The position numbers and the translations under genes are program-made. Shown here one piece after another: positions 1 through 6,787 of a stretch of DNA of 7,476 bases. The notes below the pieces were generated by a model. That model saw only the letters and a list, made by a program, of their open reading frames with translations, ran no database searches and was not told the origin of the DNA. This stretch comes from Lentisphaeria bacterium (GTDB lineage: Bacteria; Verrucomicrobiota; Lentisphaeria; Victivallales; JAUVCU01). The DNA lies in NCBI GenBank assembly GCA_030590715.1, contig JAUVCU010000069.1:1-7476 (forward strand), given 5' to 3'. Within the stretch, counting starts at the first letter, position 1. Each line of letters opens with the position of its first letter.

Positions 1-2201
1 CGTATACCGGATTTGATCCCAAGGCAGATAAGCCTTTAGGTTTTCCGGCATGGGACTATATCACTGCAGATAAAAAGATTCTTGGACGAATCGCCTACGT
101 CGCCCTACCTAATGAAGCGGGAATCGCGCTAGACGCATGCAGTGAAAACGGTGAGGTACGAAACGGGGCATCATTTTCCGAATTGAGCCTGGACAGTTTA
201 TTTGGCGGTGTGTATAAAGTGAATGACCTTAAAGCGAAGCTCCCTCTCGAAAACACAAACGGGCAGTACGGTGGTTTTGCCGATGTTTTCCATGAGCTCG
301 GCATCGAGAATGACGATGAGAAAAAATCATTCCACAAGCTGTTTAATCTTCCCGGTATGATGGATGATGAATACTGCTGGATTGATTTAGGGAAGGAAGA
401 TGGGAAAGTTACTCCGGATGAGATTTTCCCGCGCTTTAATCTCTCACGAGATGATTGGGATGGTAAGGATAAAATCACGGTTGAAAATTTAATTGGAGAA
501 AAGCCGGAACCAGTTCGTTTTGGGATGGCTGGTTCTGAGAATTCCAAGTGTATTCCTTGGCTGTATGAACTGGCAAAGACCGATAAGCTTAAAGCTCAGC
601 AGATCGCCGCCAATATTATCGACTATTGTGATGATAAATCTGTTCCAACTACCGATGATATAACAGGGACAAACAGCACCTACCTAGGCATAGAAAAGAC
701 CCCTATGATAAATGAAGTAAGGATGCAGTTGACTTCCTCAGTTAAGGAGTACAAGGAAGAAAATGGTGATTTTACTTATACGTTAGAGAGCCTCAACGTG
801 AAGTATAACGTTGAGTATGTAAACATGTTTAGTACAGACTGGGGGGAATGGGAGGTCGAGTGTACGATCAAAGGGGGACGTTATCAATTTGGTGGCTCTC
901 AGACTATTCCATTTGAAAGTAAAACTCTCCTTAAGGATTTTGATGCATTAAGTCTGGGAAATGACCGATATAAAGTCGTTACTTTCCCCTTTTTCATTGT
1001 TAAGGCCTGGGGTGAGGCTACTCCAATATCTTTTACGGTAGCGTCACCCGTTCGCAGTCACCCTATCAACTTTGAAATAGATGAATTGGAGCTGGCTCTA
1101 AAAGATCCAGCAGGTCGTATTGTTGATACGGTTATACTCACAAATCAAGATGTATTTGCTGCTTCTGCTACCTTTGCTAATGTGTCTAATGGGTATTCAG
1201 AAAAGAGTGATAGTTACGAAATAGATGATCCCCGATTTAATCATGATGGCAAAAAATGGACAATTTACAATGGAGCGGGTAAAATAGGTACGATAGCATT
1301 TAATTTTAAACCAGGAAAAAATTCCGTCTGTAACCCTGGGGGAAATGGTGATAAAGAAACTACAGCCAAAGAGCCTTGGGAAGTTTCGACCGCCTATATT
1401 AGGAATGGACTGATGGAGTCGCCGTGGGAACTGGGATTCATTCATACCGGAAAACCTTGGGAAACGATTGACTTAAAGTCTTATAGCGGGGCTAAAATTC
1501 TTGACTCAGTGAAGATGACGGAGATGAGTCAGAGCTATGGTAAAATAGATGTTAATTCGGCGGGTATTGAAGTCTTAACCGGATTATTGACACAGATAAC
1601 TGAAGGAGATGACCTTAAGGACGGTGGCATAGGCTCGGGGACCGCTATTGATTTAAATTCTGCAGAAAGTATTGCTCAGATCATTTTAGATTTTATCGAC
1701 TCAGAGAAGGGAAGTGAACAGAAATCGAGGGTAGTGATAGTCGATGCCCTTTCAAGCTATTCTAATGGCAAAGCTAACGATGCGGCAAAAGAGGAATTGG
1801 TCGGCAAAATAGTTAATCTTATTAAAGCTCCAAAGCAGATTGACTGTTTCTGGATTGTCGCAGTCGCGCAGGTAATTCAGGATGCCGGGGCAGCTGGAGG
1901 CAATGGAGTCGCTCTTAATGTGGATATTAATAATGACGGACAGATTGCTCCTTTTATGGAAGAGACTGGAGATTATACTGTAGACTTTAATAAGAATGGT
2001 ATACTAGATGAAGAATCAGTTGCAGAGACTATTACCGGCTGTAAAATGGGACAGTACGACCAGTTCGCCGATCAGATTCTTGCCGAACAAAAAGTGCTGG
2101 TTCTGCTTCATAAAGTGTATGATCGTAATGGAACTGACGATGATGTGGCTGATGACCGGTTTAAATGGGCAATAAAAAAATACAGGTATCTGGAGGATTA
2201 A
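1..2201 (+). CDS. GspK/PilX-like minor pseudopilin, large PVC-type form (5' partial)
   Basis: The frame is open from the left edge (first full codon at base 3) and gives 732 residues before TAA at 2199-2201. The start and the expected N-terminal pilin-like membrane helix lie outside the window. Residues are numbered from base 3. GspK-family signs are GRIAYVALPNEAG (near 34-46), IIDYCDD..PTT followed by YLG and MINEV (near 205-239), and KIDVNSAGIEVLTGL (near 514-528), the NxNTA..vL segment of GspK proteins, followed by a short helix IAQIILDFI. The C-terminal FWIVAVAQVIQDAG, DQILAEQKVLVLL and YRYLED resemble the end domain of large PVC homologues. Known family role: GspK caps the tip of the type II secretion pseudopilus with GspI and GspJ; PilX-type proteins serve type IV pili. 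Which system this one serves cannot be seen. Oddities: it is more than twice the length of typical GspK, with a beta-rich central region (about 235-500) and acidic Ca-binding-like loops at 641-652 and 661-672. The family call is fairly sure, the exact role is not. Confidence 0.7.
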   Translation, partial: YTGFDPKADKPLGFPAWDYITADKKILGRIAYVALPNEAGIALDACSENGEVRNGASFSELSLDSLFGGVYKVNDLKAKLPLENTNGQYGGFADVFHELGIENDDEKKSFHKLFNLPGMMDDEYCWIDLGKEDGKVTPDEIFPRFNLSRDDWDGKDKITVENLIGEKPEPVRFGMAGSENSKCIPWLYELAKTDKLKAQQIAANIIDYCDDKSVPTTDDITGTNSTYLGIEKTPMINEVRMQLTSSVKEYKEENGDFTYTLESLNVKYNVEYVNMFSTDWGEWEVECTIKGGRYQFGGSQTIPFESKTLLKDFDALSLGNDRYKVVTFPFFIVKAWGEATPISFTVASPVRSHPINFEIDELELALKDPAGRIVDTVILTNQDVFAASATFANVSNGYSEKSDSYEIDDPRFNHDGKKWTIYNGAGKIGTIAFNFKPGKNSVCNPGGNGDKETTAKEPWEVSTAYIRNGLMESPWELGFIHTGKPWETIDLKSYSGAKILDSVKMTEMSQSYGKIDVNSAGIEVLTGLLTQITEGDDLKDGGIGSGTAIDLNSAESIAQIILDFIDSEKGSEQKSRVVIVDALSSYSNGKANDAAKEELVGKIVNLIKAPKQIDCFWIVAVAQVIQDAGAAGGNGVALNVDINNDGQIAPFMEETGDYTVDFNKNGILDEESVAETITGCKMGQYDQFADQILAEQKVLVLLHKVYDRNGTDDDVADDRFKWAIKKYRYLED

Positions 2202-2205
2202 TACC

Positions 2206-2676
2206 ATGAAAATCATTTTGACAATGTTAACTGTTTTATATTTCTTTACGGGAAGTGCTTTTGCGGAAGAAAAGAAACAACTGAACGAAGTGGAAATAAG
2301 TAAGATTAAGAAAGAGCTTAAGAAAGATTATTCAAAAATAATCGATCGCTTGAATAAGGCTTTATCAGGTAAAACTGTTCATTACGCAGAATTTGCCGCG
2401 TTGAGAAACTATTTTAAGAGCTTCGCAAAAAACAGATATATAGAGTCTGCTACGGCTATCGAGCATGTCTGGTTCGAGAGAATGAGCAAAGGGCTGGAAA
2501 TCCTTTATCTGTACAAAGATGAACTGAGTGATTACAGTGATTTTTCACCGAGTGAGATGATTGAAGTACAGAAATCAGAAGAGTATAAGCTTCTGGCTCG
2601 AAAAGCGAAGTCTACCCGCAAAAAACTGGCCGAAGTAATGGCATTACGAAATACTAAGTATGCCATAGAAAAATAG
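2206..2676 (+). CDS. Small secreted helical protein of unknown function
   Basis: This encodes 156 residues. I do not recognise the family. The start is well supported: GGAGG at 2192-2196 lies 9 bases before ATG, and the first 20 residues form a clean signal peptide (K at position 2, hydrophobic core ILTMLTVLYFF, cleavage likely after SAFA at residue 20). No lipobox cysteine is visible, so the product is probably periplasmic or exported in soluble form. The mature part is rich in Lys and Glu and looks almost wholly alpha-helical. It has two likely helical blocks (about 27-55 and 60-105), then a short acidic/serine break (DELSDYSDFSPSE, about 105-117) and a basic C-terminal helix (about 118-150). 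No enzyme motif is seen. It begins 4 bases after the pseudopilin-like gene, with its ribosome binding site inside the end of that gene, so it is probably in the same operon. A role linked to that secretion or pilus system is inferred from position only. Confidence 0.75.
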   Translation: MKIILTMLTVLYFFTGSAFAEEKKQLNEVEISKIKKELKKDYSKIIDRLNKALSGKTVHYAEFAALRNYFKSFAKNRYIESATAIEHVWFERMSKGLEILYLYKDELSDYSDFSPSEMIEVQKSEEYKLLARKAKSTRKKLAEVMALRNTKYAIEK

Positions 2677-2687
2677 AGTTTATATAT

Positions 2688-2810
2688 ATGAAAAAATATT
2701 ACGATTTCTGGCATTTATAATATCCACATTTTGAACATGATGCGATTGAGGATGCTTTGCCCGAGGTAAAGCAGGATTTACAGAAACTGCAGAAACGAAA
2801 TAGCACCTGA
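2688..2810 (+). pseudogene. Possible short broken reading frame
   Basis: An ATG at 2688 opens a frame of ten codons (MKKYYDFWHL) that ends at TAA 2718-2720. The same frame then stays open for 29 codons to TGA at 2808-2810. The second part encodes a charged helical stretch containing HDAIEDALPEVKQDLQKLQK. The two parts together would make a peptide of about 40 residues interrupted by one stop. There is no good ribosome binding site before the ATG, only AT-rich sequence. It may be a remnant of a small gene downstream of the secreted-protein gene, or chance. Support is weak. Confidence 0.15.
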
Positions 2811-2820
2811 ATAGTATAAG

Positions 2821-2899
2821 GCGTGCTTTCGCGGTCGTAGTTCACGATTTATCGTGATCGTTTTCTGCACACTGAAGCGTGAACTAAGACAGCTCACGC
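2821..2899. repeat. Long imperfect inverted repeat in convergent gap
   Basis: The arms 2831-2846 (GCGGTCGTAGTTCACG) and 2878-2893 (CGTGAACTAAGACAGC) pair at 14 of 16 positions. The inner nine base pairs (TAGTTCACG with CGTGAACTA) are perfect and both mismatches are G opposite A. Just outside, GCGTG (2821-2825) can pair with CACGC (2895-2899) across a small asymmetric internal loop. The whole could fold as one hairpin of about 79 nt on either strand. A smaller hairpin competes for the left arm (2842-2857). It sits between two converging operons, so a role in transcription ending, in stabilising mRNA 3' ends, or as a small mobile repeat is possible. It lacks a T-run directly after the outer stem, so it is not a textbook intrinsic terminator. 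Confidence 0.6.
2842..2864 (+). terminator. Candidate weak intrinsic terminator of the plus-strand operon
   Basis: TCACGA and TCGTGA pair around a TTTA loop (2842-2857), followed closely by TCGTTTT (2858-2864). It lies about 165 bases after the stop of the secreted-protein gene. The stem is only 6 bp and the T-run only four bases, so efficiency would be modest. The left arm can instead pair with CGTGA at 2878-2882 in the larger inverted repeat, which would exclude this hairpin. Confidence 0.25.
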
Positions 2900-2927
2900 A
2901 GGAAATCAATTGTACTTCTGTTTAAAA

Positions 2928-3965
2928 CTATTTAGAGACTTCGTCCCGTTGATATATAGGAAGCTGCCGGTGGGGGACGGTAAGGGCAAGAATGGTTAAT
3001 GCGGTACTGTAAACATCGCTGACAGTACTTCCAATCCAGGAGCCGTTTGGTCTTTGGAGTTTCAGGTATTGAGGATAATACCATGCCGCAAAATCAGCCC
3101 AATATTTTCCACCCATTTGAAACATAGCCTGTGAATTATAGTAATTGCCGTAAAACTGCCAGTTCATAGGGAGTTTATATATGGATGAGATATAATCGGC
3201 CGCGCTGATTGTTGATGGATGACCATGATAACCTGTTAATTCCAGACAGAGGAGCCCGGAACCGGTCAGTGATTTACTGTGGCTTCTCGTATCGGTATAG
3301 CCGAATGTGCCGGTTTTTGAATCAAAATTTCTGAAGATATAGTCGACGGCGGACTTTATGGAATTGTTCGGAACAGGAGCTCCGTTGTGTTTTGAGGATC
3401 TGAGTGCCATAAGTGCCCAGCCGCTGCAGGATAAATCGCTATCAGTTGAGTTTGGCTTATATCTCCAGCCTCTCTGGTCTTTTTTACTTTTCACAACCTG
3501 TTGTGCTGTAATAATTAATTTGACCGCTTTCGGAAGAACTGCGTCTATTTTGTTCTGCAGGTCAGCTGATACCATGCCTGAGACTTCGGACAGGAATAGA
3601 GTGGAAATATTGTGAGAATACATAAACTCGTTCCTGCTGCCCGGGCTCGCGATCAGGCCGTCCGGCCGAGCATTGGAGAGCACGTATTCAATGCATTGGT
3701 TTATACGTTGTGAATTTTTCCCATAATATGGCGTGTAGCCTTTTGATAAAAATGCCATTCCCGCCAGTGATACGATACCTGTCGAATTGCCATAAGTACC
3801 GGGGGAATTGCCGTTCTTCAGCTGTACTCCCGATATATATTCCAGCCCTTTTTCAATTGCGGTATCCGACATGGCTACAAAGTCAGAAGCCTCTGTATTA
3901 GCCGGTACCGCAAGCAGATTGATGGATAAAAATATTGTTGAGATTATGGCTGTTATATTTTTCAT
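2928..3965 (-). CDS. Secreted squalene-cyclase / prenyltransferase-repeat protein
   Basis: This encodes 345 residues. The ATG at 3965 overlaps the upstream stop in an ATGA arrangement, and AAGG at 3974-3977 lies 8 bases before it, which fixes the start. A signal peptide covers about 1-22 (or to 27). The rest consists of repeated helical segments of the prenyltransferase/squalene-oxidase repeat type: GIVSLAGMAFLSKG (63-76), DQRGWRYK (163-170), DSDLSCSGWALMALRSS (175-191), GSGLLCLELTGYHG (235-248), YYNSQAMFQMGGKYW (275-289) and TALTILALTVPHRQLPIYQR (321-340). These fit one alpha/alpha barrel. Squalene-hopene cyclases are about 630 residues with two barrels and a DxDD acid motif. Here the length is about half, the matching site reads DSDL (175-178), and the protein is exported, so terpene cyclisation is unlikely. 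A binding or structural role outside the membrane is inferred. It is last in a run with the VWA/amidotransferase-like and DUF4175-like genes, a recurrent PVC neighbourhood of unknown function. Confidence 0.85.
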   Translation of the reverse strand: MKNITAIISTIFLSINLLAVPANTEASDFVAMSDTAIEKGLEYISGVQLKNGNSPGTYGNSTGIVSLAGMAFLSKGYTPYYGKNSQRINQCIEYVLSNARPDGLIASPGSRNEFMYSHNISTLFLSEVSGMVSADLQNKIDAVLPKAVKLIITAQQVVKSKKDQRGWRYKPNSTDSDLSCSGWALMALRSSKHNGAPVPNNSIKSAVDYIFRNFDSKTGTFGYTDTRSHSKSLTGSGLLCLELTGYHGHPSTISAADYISSIYKLPMNWQFYGNYYNSQAMFQMGGKYWADFAAWYYPQYLKLQRPNGSWIGSTVSDVYSTALTILALTVPHRQLPIYQRDEVSK

Positions 3966-6787
3966 TGAGTTTTCCTTATTTCCTTAAAATAGCGGTCGAC
4001 CAGATCGGAGTAGTGTTCCGGCTCTGTTCTTTCAATTTTACCTATATCAGAACTTTTAATACTTCCTTTCAAGTCCGACCAGTTTCCGGTGCTTTCTCCG
4101 AAAATAGTTTTACTTTCCGGAACAACCGCTTCGCCTGTATCTGAGGAATACGTGATCGCGCTTCCTGTATTGAATGATGAGCCCAACATCATTTTCTTCA
4201 TATTGTTATTGGAACTTTCAGCGTGTTTGGCTGAGTCTTTTATCGTGCCGGCCAGATTCGCTTTTAGTGAATTATACAGCGATCGCGAAAGATTATTCTC
4301 GCTGCCATTAAGAGCGGATTTATCCGTTGTTCTCTTCTGCTCAATTTGGGCGGAAAGTAATGAGTAAAGGCTCTTATTTAATGCTTTAAGGTTGGAAAGG
4401 GCAATTTGTTTATTGAGCCTGATTGCAGCAGCTTTTAGGTATTTTGTTTCCTCACTTTTGTCATCCGTAAATTCAATGGAAAGAGCAATGGCAATGCAGT
4501 CGAGAATAAGTTCTTTAATGTCTGTTTTAAGATTAACAGTCAATTGTTTCTTCCGCTCTATCTCGTTTATTATCCGTTCAGACTTTTCTATAAGTCCCTC
4601 AAGAGTTTGTATACTGTGAATTGTGTTTTGTTTCTTGGCTGTTTGGTCCGTCTTGATTATTTGTGCCAGTTTTTCTGCAACCTTGAGCTGTCGTGACTTC
4701 CATTTTTTGTGCTCGGCTGTGCTTTTTATGCTATTCGCTTCTCCGGCAATGGAAGCCTGCAGATTGGCGATCGCGTTTAGTTCCGCGAGTTTCTTATATT
4801 TTGTTTTAAGCGGCTCCAATTCGTCGAGAATATTACGAAGAGCTGTTAACGTGTTATCAACAAGTGAGATTAATTGCGAGAGCTGTTCTGCATGCTCTTC
4901 TTCCTCGGAAAGCATCATGAATTCAATGCGTTTAACTGTTTTAGATAAATATTCGCTCTGTACCGATTCCAGCTTGTCTGTGATATCTGTCAGTTGAATA
5001 TTAGCGGTAGAGAGCGTCGCTGTGTGGGTTTTTTGCATGGCTCTTTTGATGAGTTTTTCCGCTTTGGAAAACTTTTTCAGTTCATTTTTCCACTGCCCGT
5101 TTTCCGATTCTGTATTTTGAATATTCACTAAAATACTATTCGCAGAATCAAGGTCTTTTATAATCTCGGAAATTTTATTTTTAATTAAGGCAAACTGTCC
5201 GTCGATTTTAACTTTATCCAAAAGCTCAGCTTTATTGTCAATTGTTATTACAACCTTCTCGCTGTACCCGGTATGCCTCTCTTCATTTGATCCCGGGAAT
5301 GTATCGCAGACTGATATCTGAAGTGATACTTTTGAGCCATCACTCAAGTCAATAGAATTAAAGTTTAGTTGTGCCTTACCAACCCACATGTTCTCTTTGT
5401 GGCTTTCAGGCTTGTCCAGGCTTCTTGTTTCAATAACATTGCCATTTCGCACAATCGTCAATTGTGGACGGTTTATCTCAAAATCATCATAAGCAAAATA
5501 TGTAACATTCAAAGTATCATAATTATTCAGCGTTATTGCCTTTTTTTGAGGATCGGTGATCCTCACGGAGGGAACAGTGTCTTGAGAAACAATAAGCTGG
5601 TATTTTTCAGATGTGTAGTTGTTGCCATTTTGGTCAGTTGCCTGAAACATCCAGGTTTGCAGCGGTTTGCTATACTTTTTATCAATGTTCACTATCCACG
5701 TGTGTTCCGCCTTGTAGCCTTCTGTAGATGCTTCTGGTTTTAATGTATAACTTCCTACAATCAATTCTGCATGCACTGGCTTTGAGAAGTGTGCCGTAAA
5801 TGAAAGTTTTGAGCCTTGAAGAGCTTTAAGGTATTTGTTGTTTTCCTCAATTAGAGGCTCTTGGCTCGTGTATTTCGGAAACTCGTGTTTAACTGTAACT
5901 TTTTCGAGCTTCGGTGTTTTTATTACTCTTATTCTAAAATATTTAGTCAGTCCGTTTTTTGTTTTTATGCGGTATTCAAAAGAGTTTTCGACCGTAGGGA
6001 GTTCAAGATTATAGGTTTTGATTTTGTCAGTTTCCGATGTCAATACCATCCGTTCAATCAGATCCACTCCGCTTTCACCACGCTTTCTGAATTCCACTCT
6101 TTCTGAAGCAGTATCTGTAGTCCGCACAGTGATTTTCAAGGATTCTCCTGCGATTATCGTTCTGCTTCCCGGTAATACTTTCAGTTTTGAGCTGTGAATA
6201 TTGCCGACGTTATAGAACGGAAGGATGACGCGGGTGATCGTATTATTTATATTGAGCGGGCTCAGAAAGAAAATAAGAGTCACTGTTATGATTGCTGCGA
6301 CCGCGGTTATCAGCGGCTTTAGGTATTTACGGAACGAGAACGTACTGGTTTGGGTAACCAGGTTTATGTCGATTGTTGCTTTTTCTATTAATTCGGTTAT
6401 CAGCTCGGGCGAGACGGACCTGTTTTCTTCCGCAAGCTGAAGAGCCGAACTTATCCTCTCCTCAAGTTGGGGATTCTTAATCTCTAGCATCCTCGCTATT
6501 TGCGTATGCGTAATTTTTTTCTTCAAAGGCACGAAGAGCACTCGGTAGAAGATTACACCCATTGTTGTGAAATTAATAAGAGAAATAATCCACGTAGCCA
6601 GAGCTGAATCTATGAACGTCAGATAGTCTAAAAGGATGAACGTCGCGAAGAGTGTAATGCCTGCCATGAGCAGAGTCAGTGATCCATTGATAAGTACTGC
6701 CACTTTTAAATTAAGCAGAACTTTATCCAGTGCGTCCGTTATTTCCGCCGGAATTGTGTGTGTATGGTTTTGCCGGTTACTTCTCAT
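3962..6787 (-). CDS. DUF4175-like large membrane protein with Ig-like modules and coiled coil
   Basis: This encodes 941 residues. The ATG at 6785-6787 overlaps the preceding stop by one base (TAATG), with AGGCGGG at 6796-6802 as ribosome binding site. Two membrane helices lie at about 30-53 and 63-86. They are followed by a cytosolic-type segment with ARMLEIKNPQLEERISSALQLAE (98-120), typical of the family, and a third membrane helix at about 157-177. The large C-terminal part is predicted outside the cytoplasm. It has beta-rich Ig-like modules around 198-290, 291-402 and 403-517, carrying HEFPKYT (301-307), AYDDFEI (432-438) and CDTFPG (494-499). Residues about 520-860 are largely helical and Lys/Glu-rich, probably coiled coil. 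A flexible Ser/Gly-rich stretch follows, then a conserved-looking end EHYSDLVDRYF (924-934). No catalytic motif is seen; a scaffold or cell-envelope role is inferred. DUF4175 is the closest name I can give; related planctomycete proteins are often left as hypothetical. Confidence 0.75.
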   Translation of the reverse strand: MRSNRQNHTHTIPAEITDALDKVLLNLKVAVLINGSLTLLMAGITLFATFILLDYLTFIDSALATWIISLINFTTMGVIFYRVLFVPLKKKITHTQIARMLEIKNPQLEERISSALQLAEENRSVSPELITELIEKATIDINLVTQTSTFSFRKYLKPLITAVAAIITVTLIFFLSPLNINNTITRVILPFYNVGNIHSSKLKVLPGSRTIIAGESLKITVRTTDTASERVEFRKRGESGVDLIERMVLTSETDKIKTYNLELPTVENSFEYRIKTKNGLTKYFRIRVIKTPKLEKVTVKHEFPKYTSQEPLIEENNKYLKALQGSKLSFTAHFSKPVHAELIVGSYTLKPEASTEGYKAEHTWIVNIDKKYSKPLQTWMFQATDQNGNNYTSEKYQLIVSQDTVPSVRITDPQKKAITLNNYDTLNVTYFAYDDFEINRPQLTIVRNGNVIETRSLDKPESHKENMWVGKAQLNFNSIDLSDGSKVSLQISVCDTFPGSNEERHTGYSEKVVITIDNKAELLDKVKIDGQFALIKNKISEIIKDLDSANSILVNIQNTESENGQWKNELKKFSKAEKLIKRAMQKTHTATLSTANIQLTDITDKLESVQSEYLSKTVKRIEFMMLSEEEEHAEQLSQLISLVDNTLTALRNILDELEPLKTKYKKLAELNAIANLQASIAGEANSIKSTAEHKKWKSRQLKVAEKLAQIIKTDQTAKKQNTIHSIQTLEGLIEKSERIINEIERKKQLTVNLKTDIKELILDCIAIALSIEFTDDKSEETKYLKAAAIRLNKQIALSNLKALNKSLYSLLSAQIEQKRTTDKSALNGSENNLSRSLYNSLKANLAGTIKDSAKHAESSNNNMKKMMLGSSFNTGSAITYSSDTGEAVVPESKTIFGESTGNWSDLKGSIKSSDIGKIERTEPEHYSDLVDRYFKEIRKTQ

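Noticed and set aside
183..185. TTG codon as the start of the first plus-strand gene
   Set aside because: The frame is open back to the left edge, and the upstream codons encode family-typical sequence (GRIAYVALPNEAG). No ribosome binding site precedes the TTG.
95..547. Antisense 150-residue frame opposite the pseudopilin-like gene
   Set aside because: It is Ser/Pro/Phe-rich with no domain, and it lies opposite a frame with clear family motifs: a shadow.
2781..2796. CAGAAAC direct repeat (2781-2787 and 2790-2796)
   Set aside because: Only two short copies within a low-complexity Gln/Lys codon stretch; no array or mobile element context.
2821..2899. Integron attC site
   Set aside because: The inverted repeat lacks the RYYYAAC and GTTRRRY boxes at its ends, and there are no cassette-like genes or an integrase.
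4089..6106. Several plus-strand frames of 75-124 codons opposite the DUF4175-like gene
   Set aside because: Cys/Ser/Phe-rich translations without motifs or ribosome binding sites. The minus strand carries one continuous well-formed protein.
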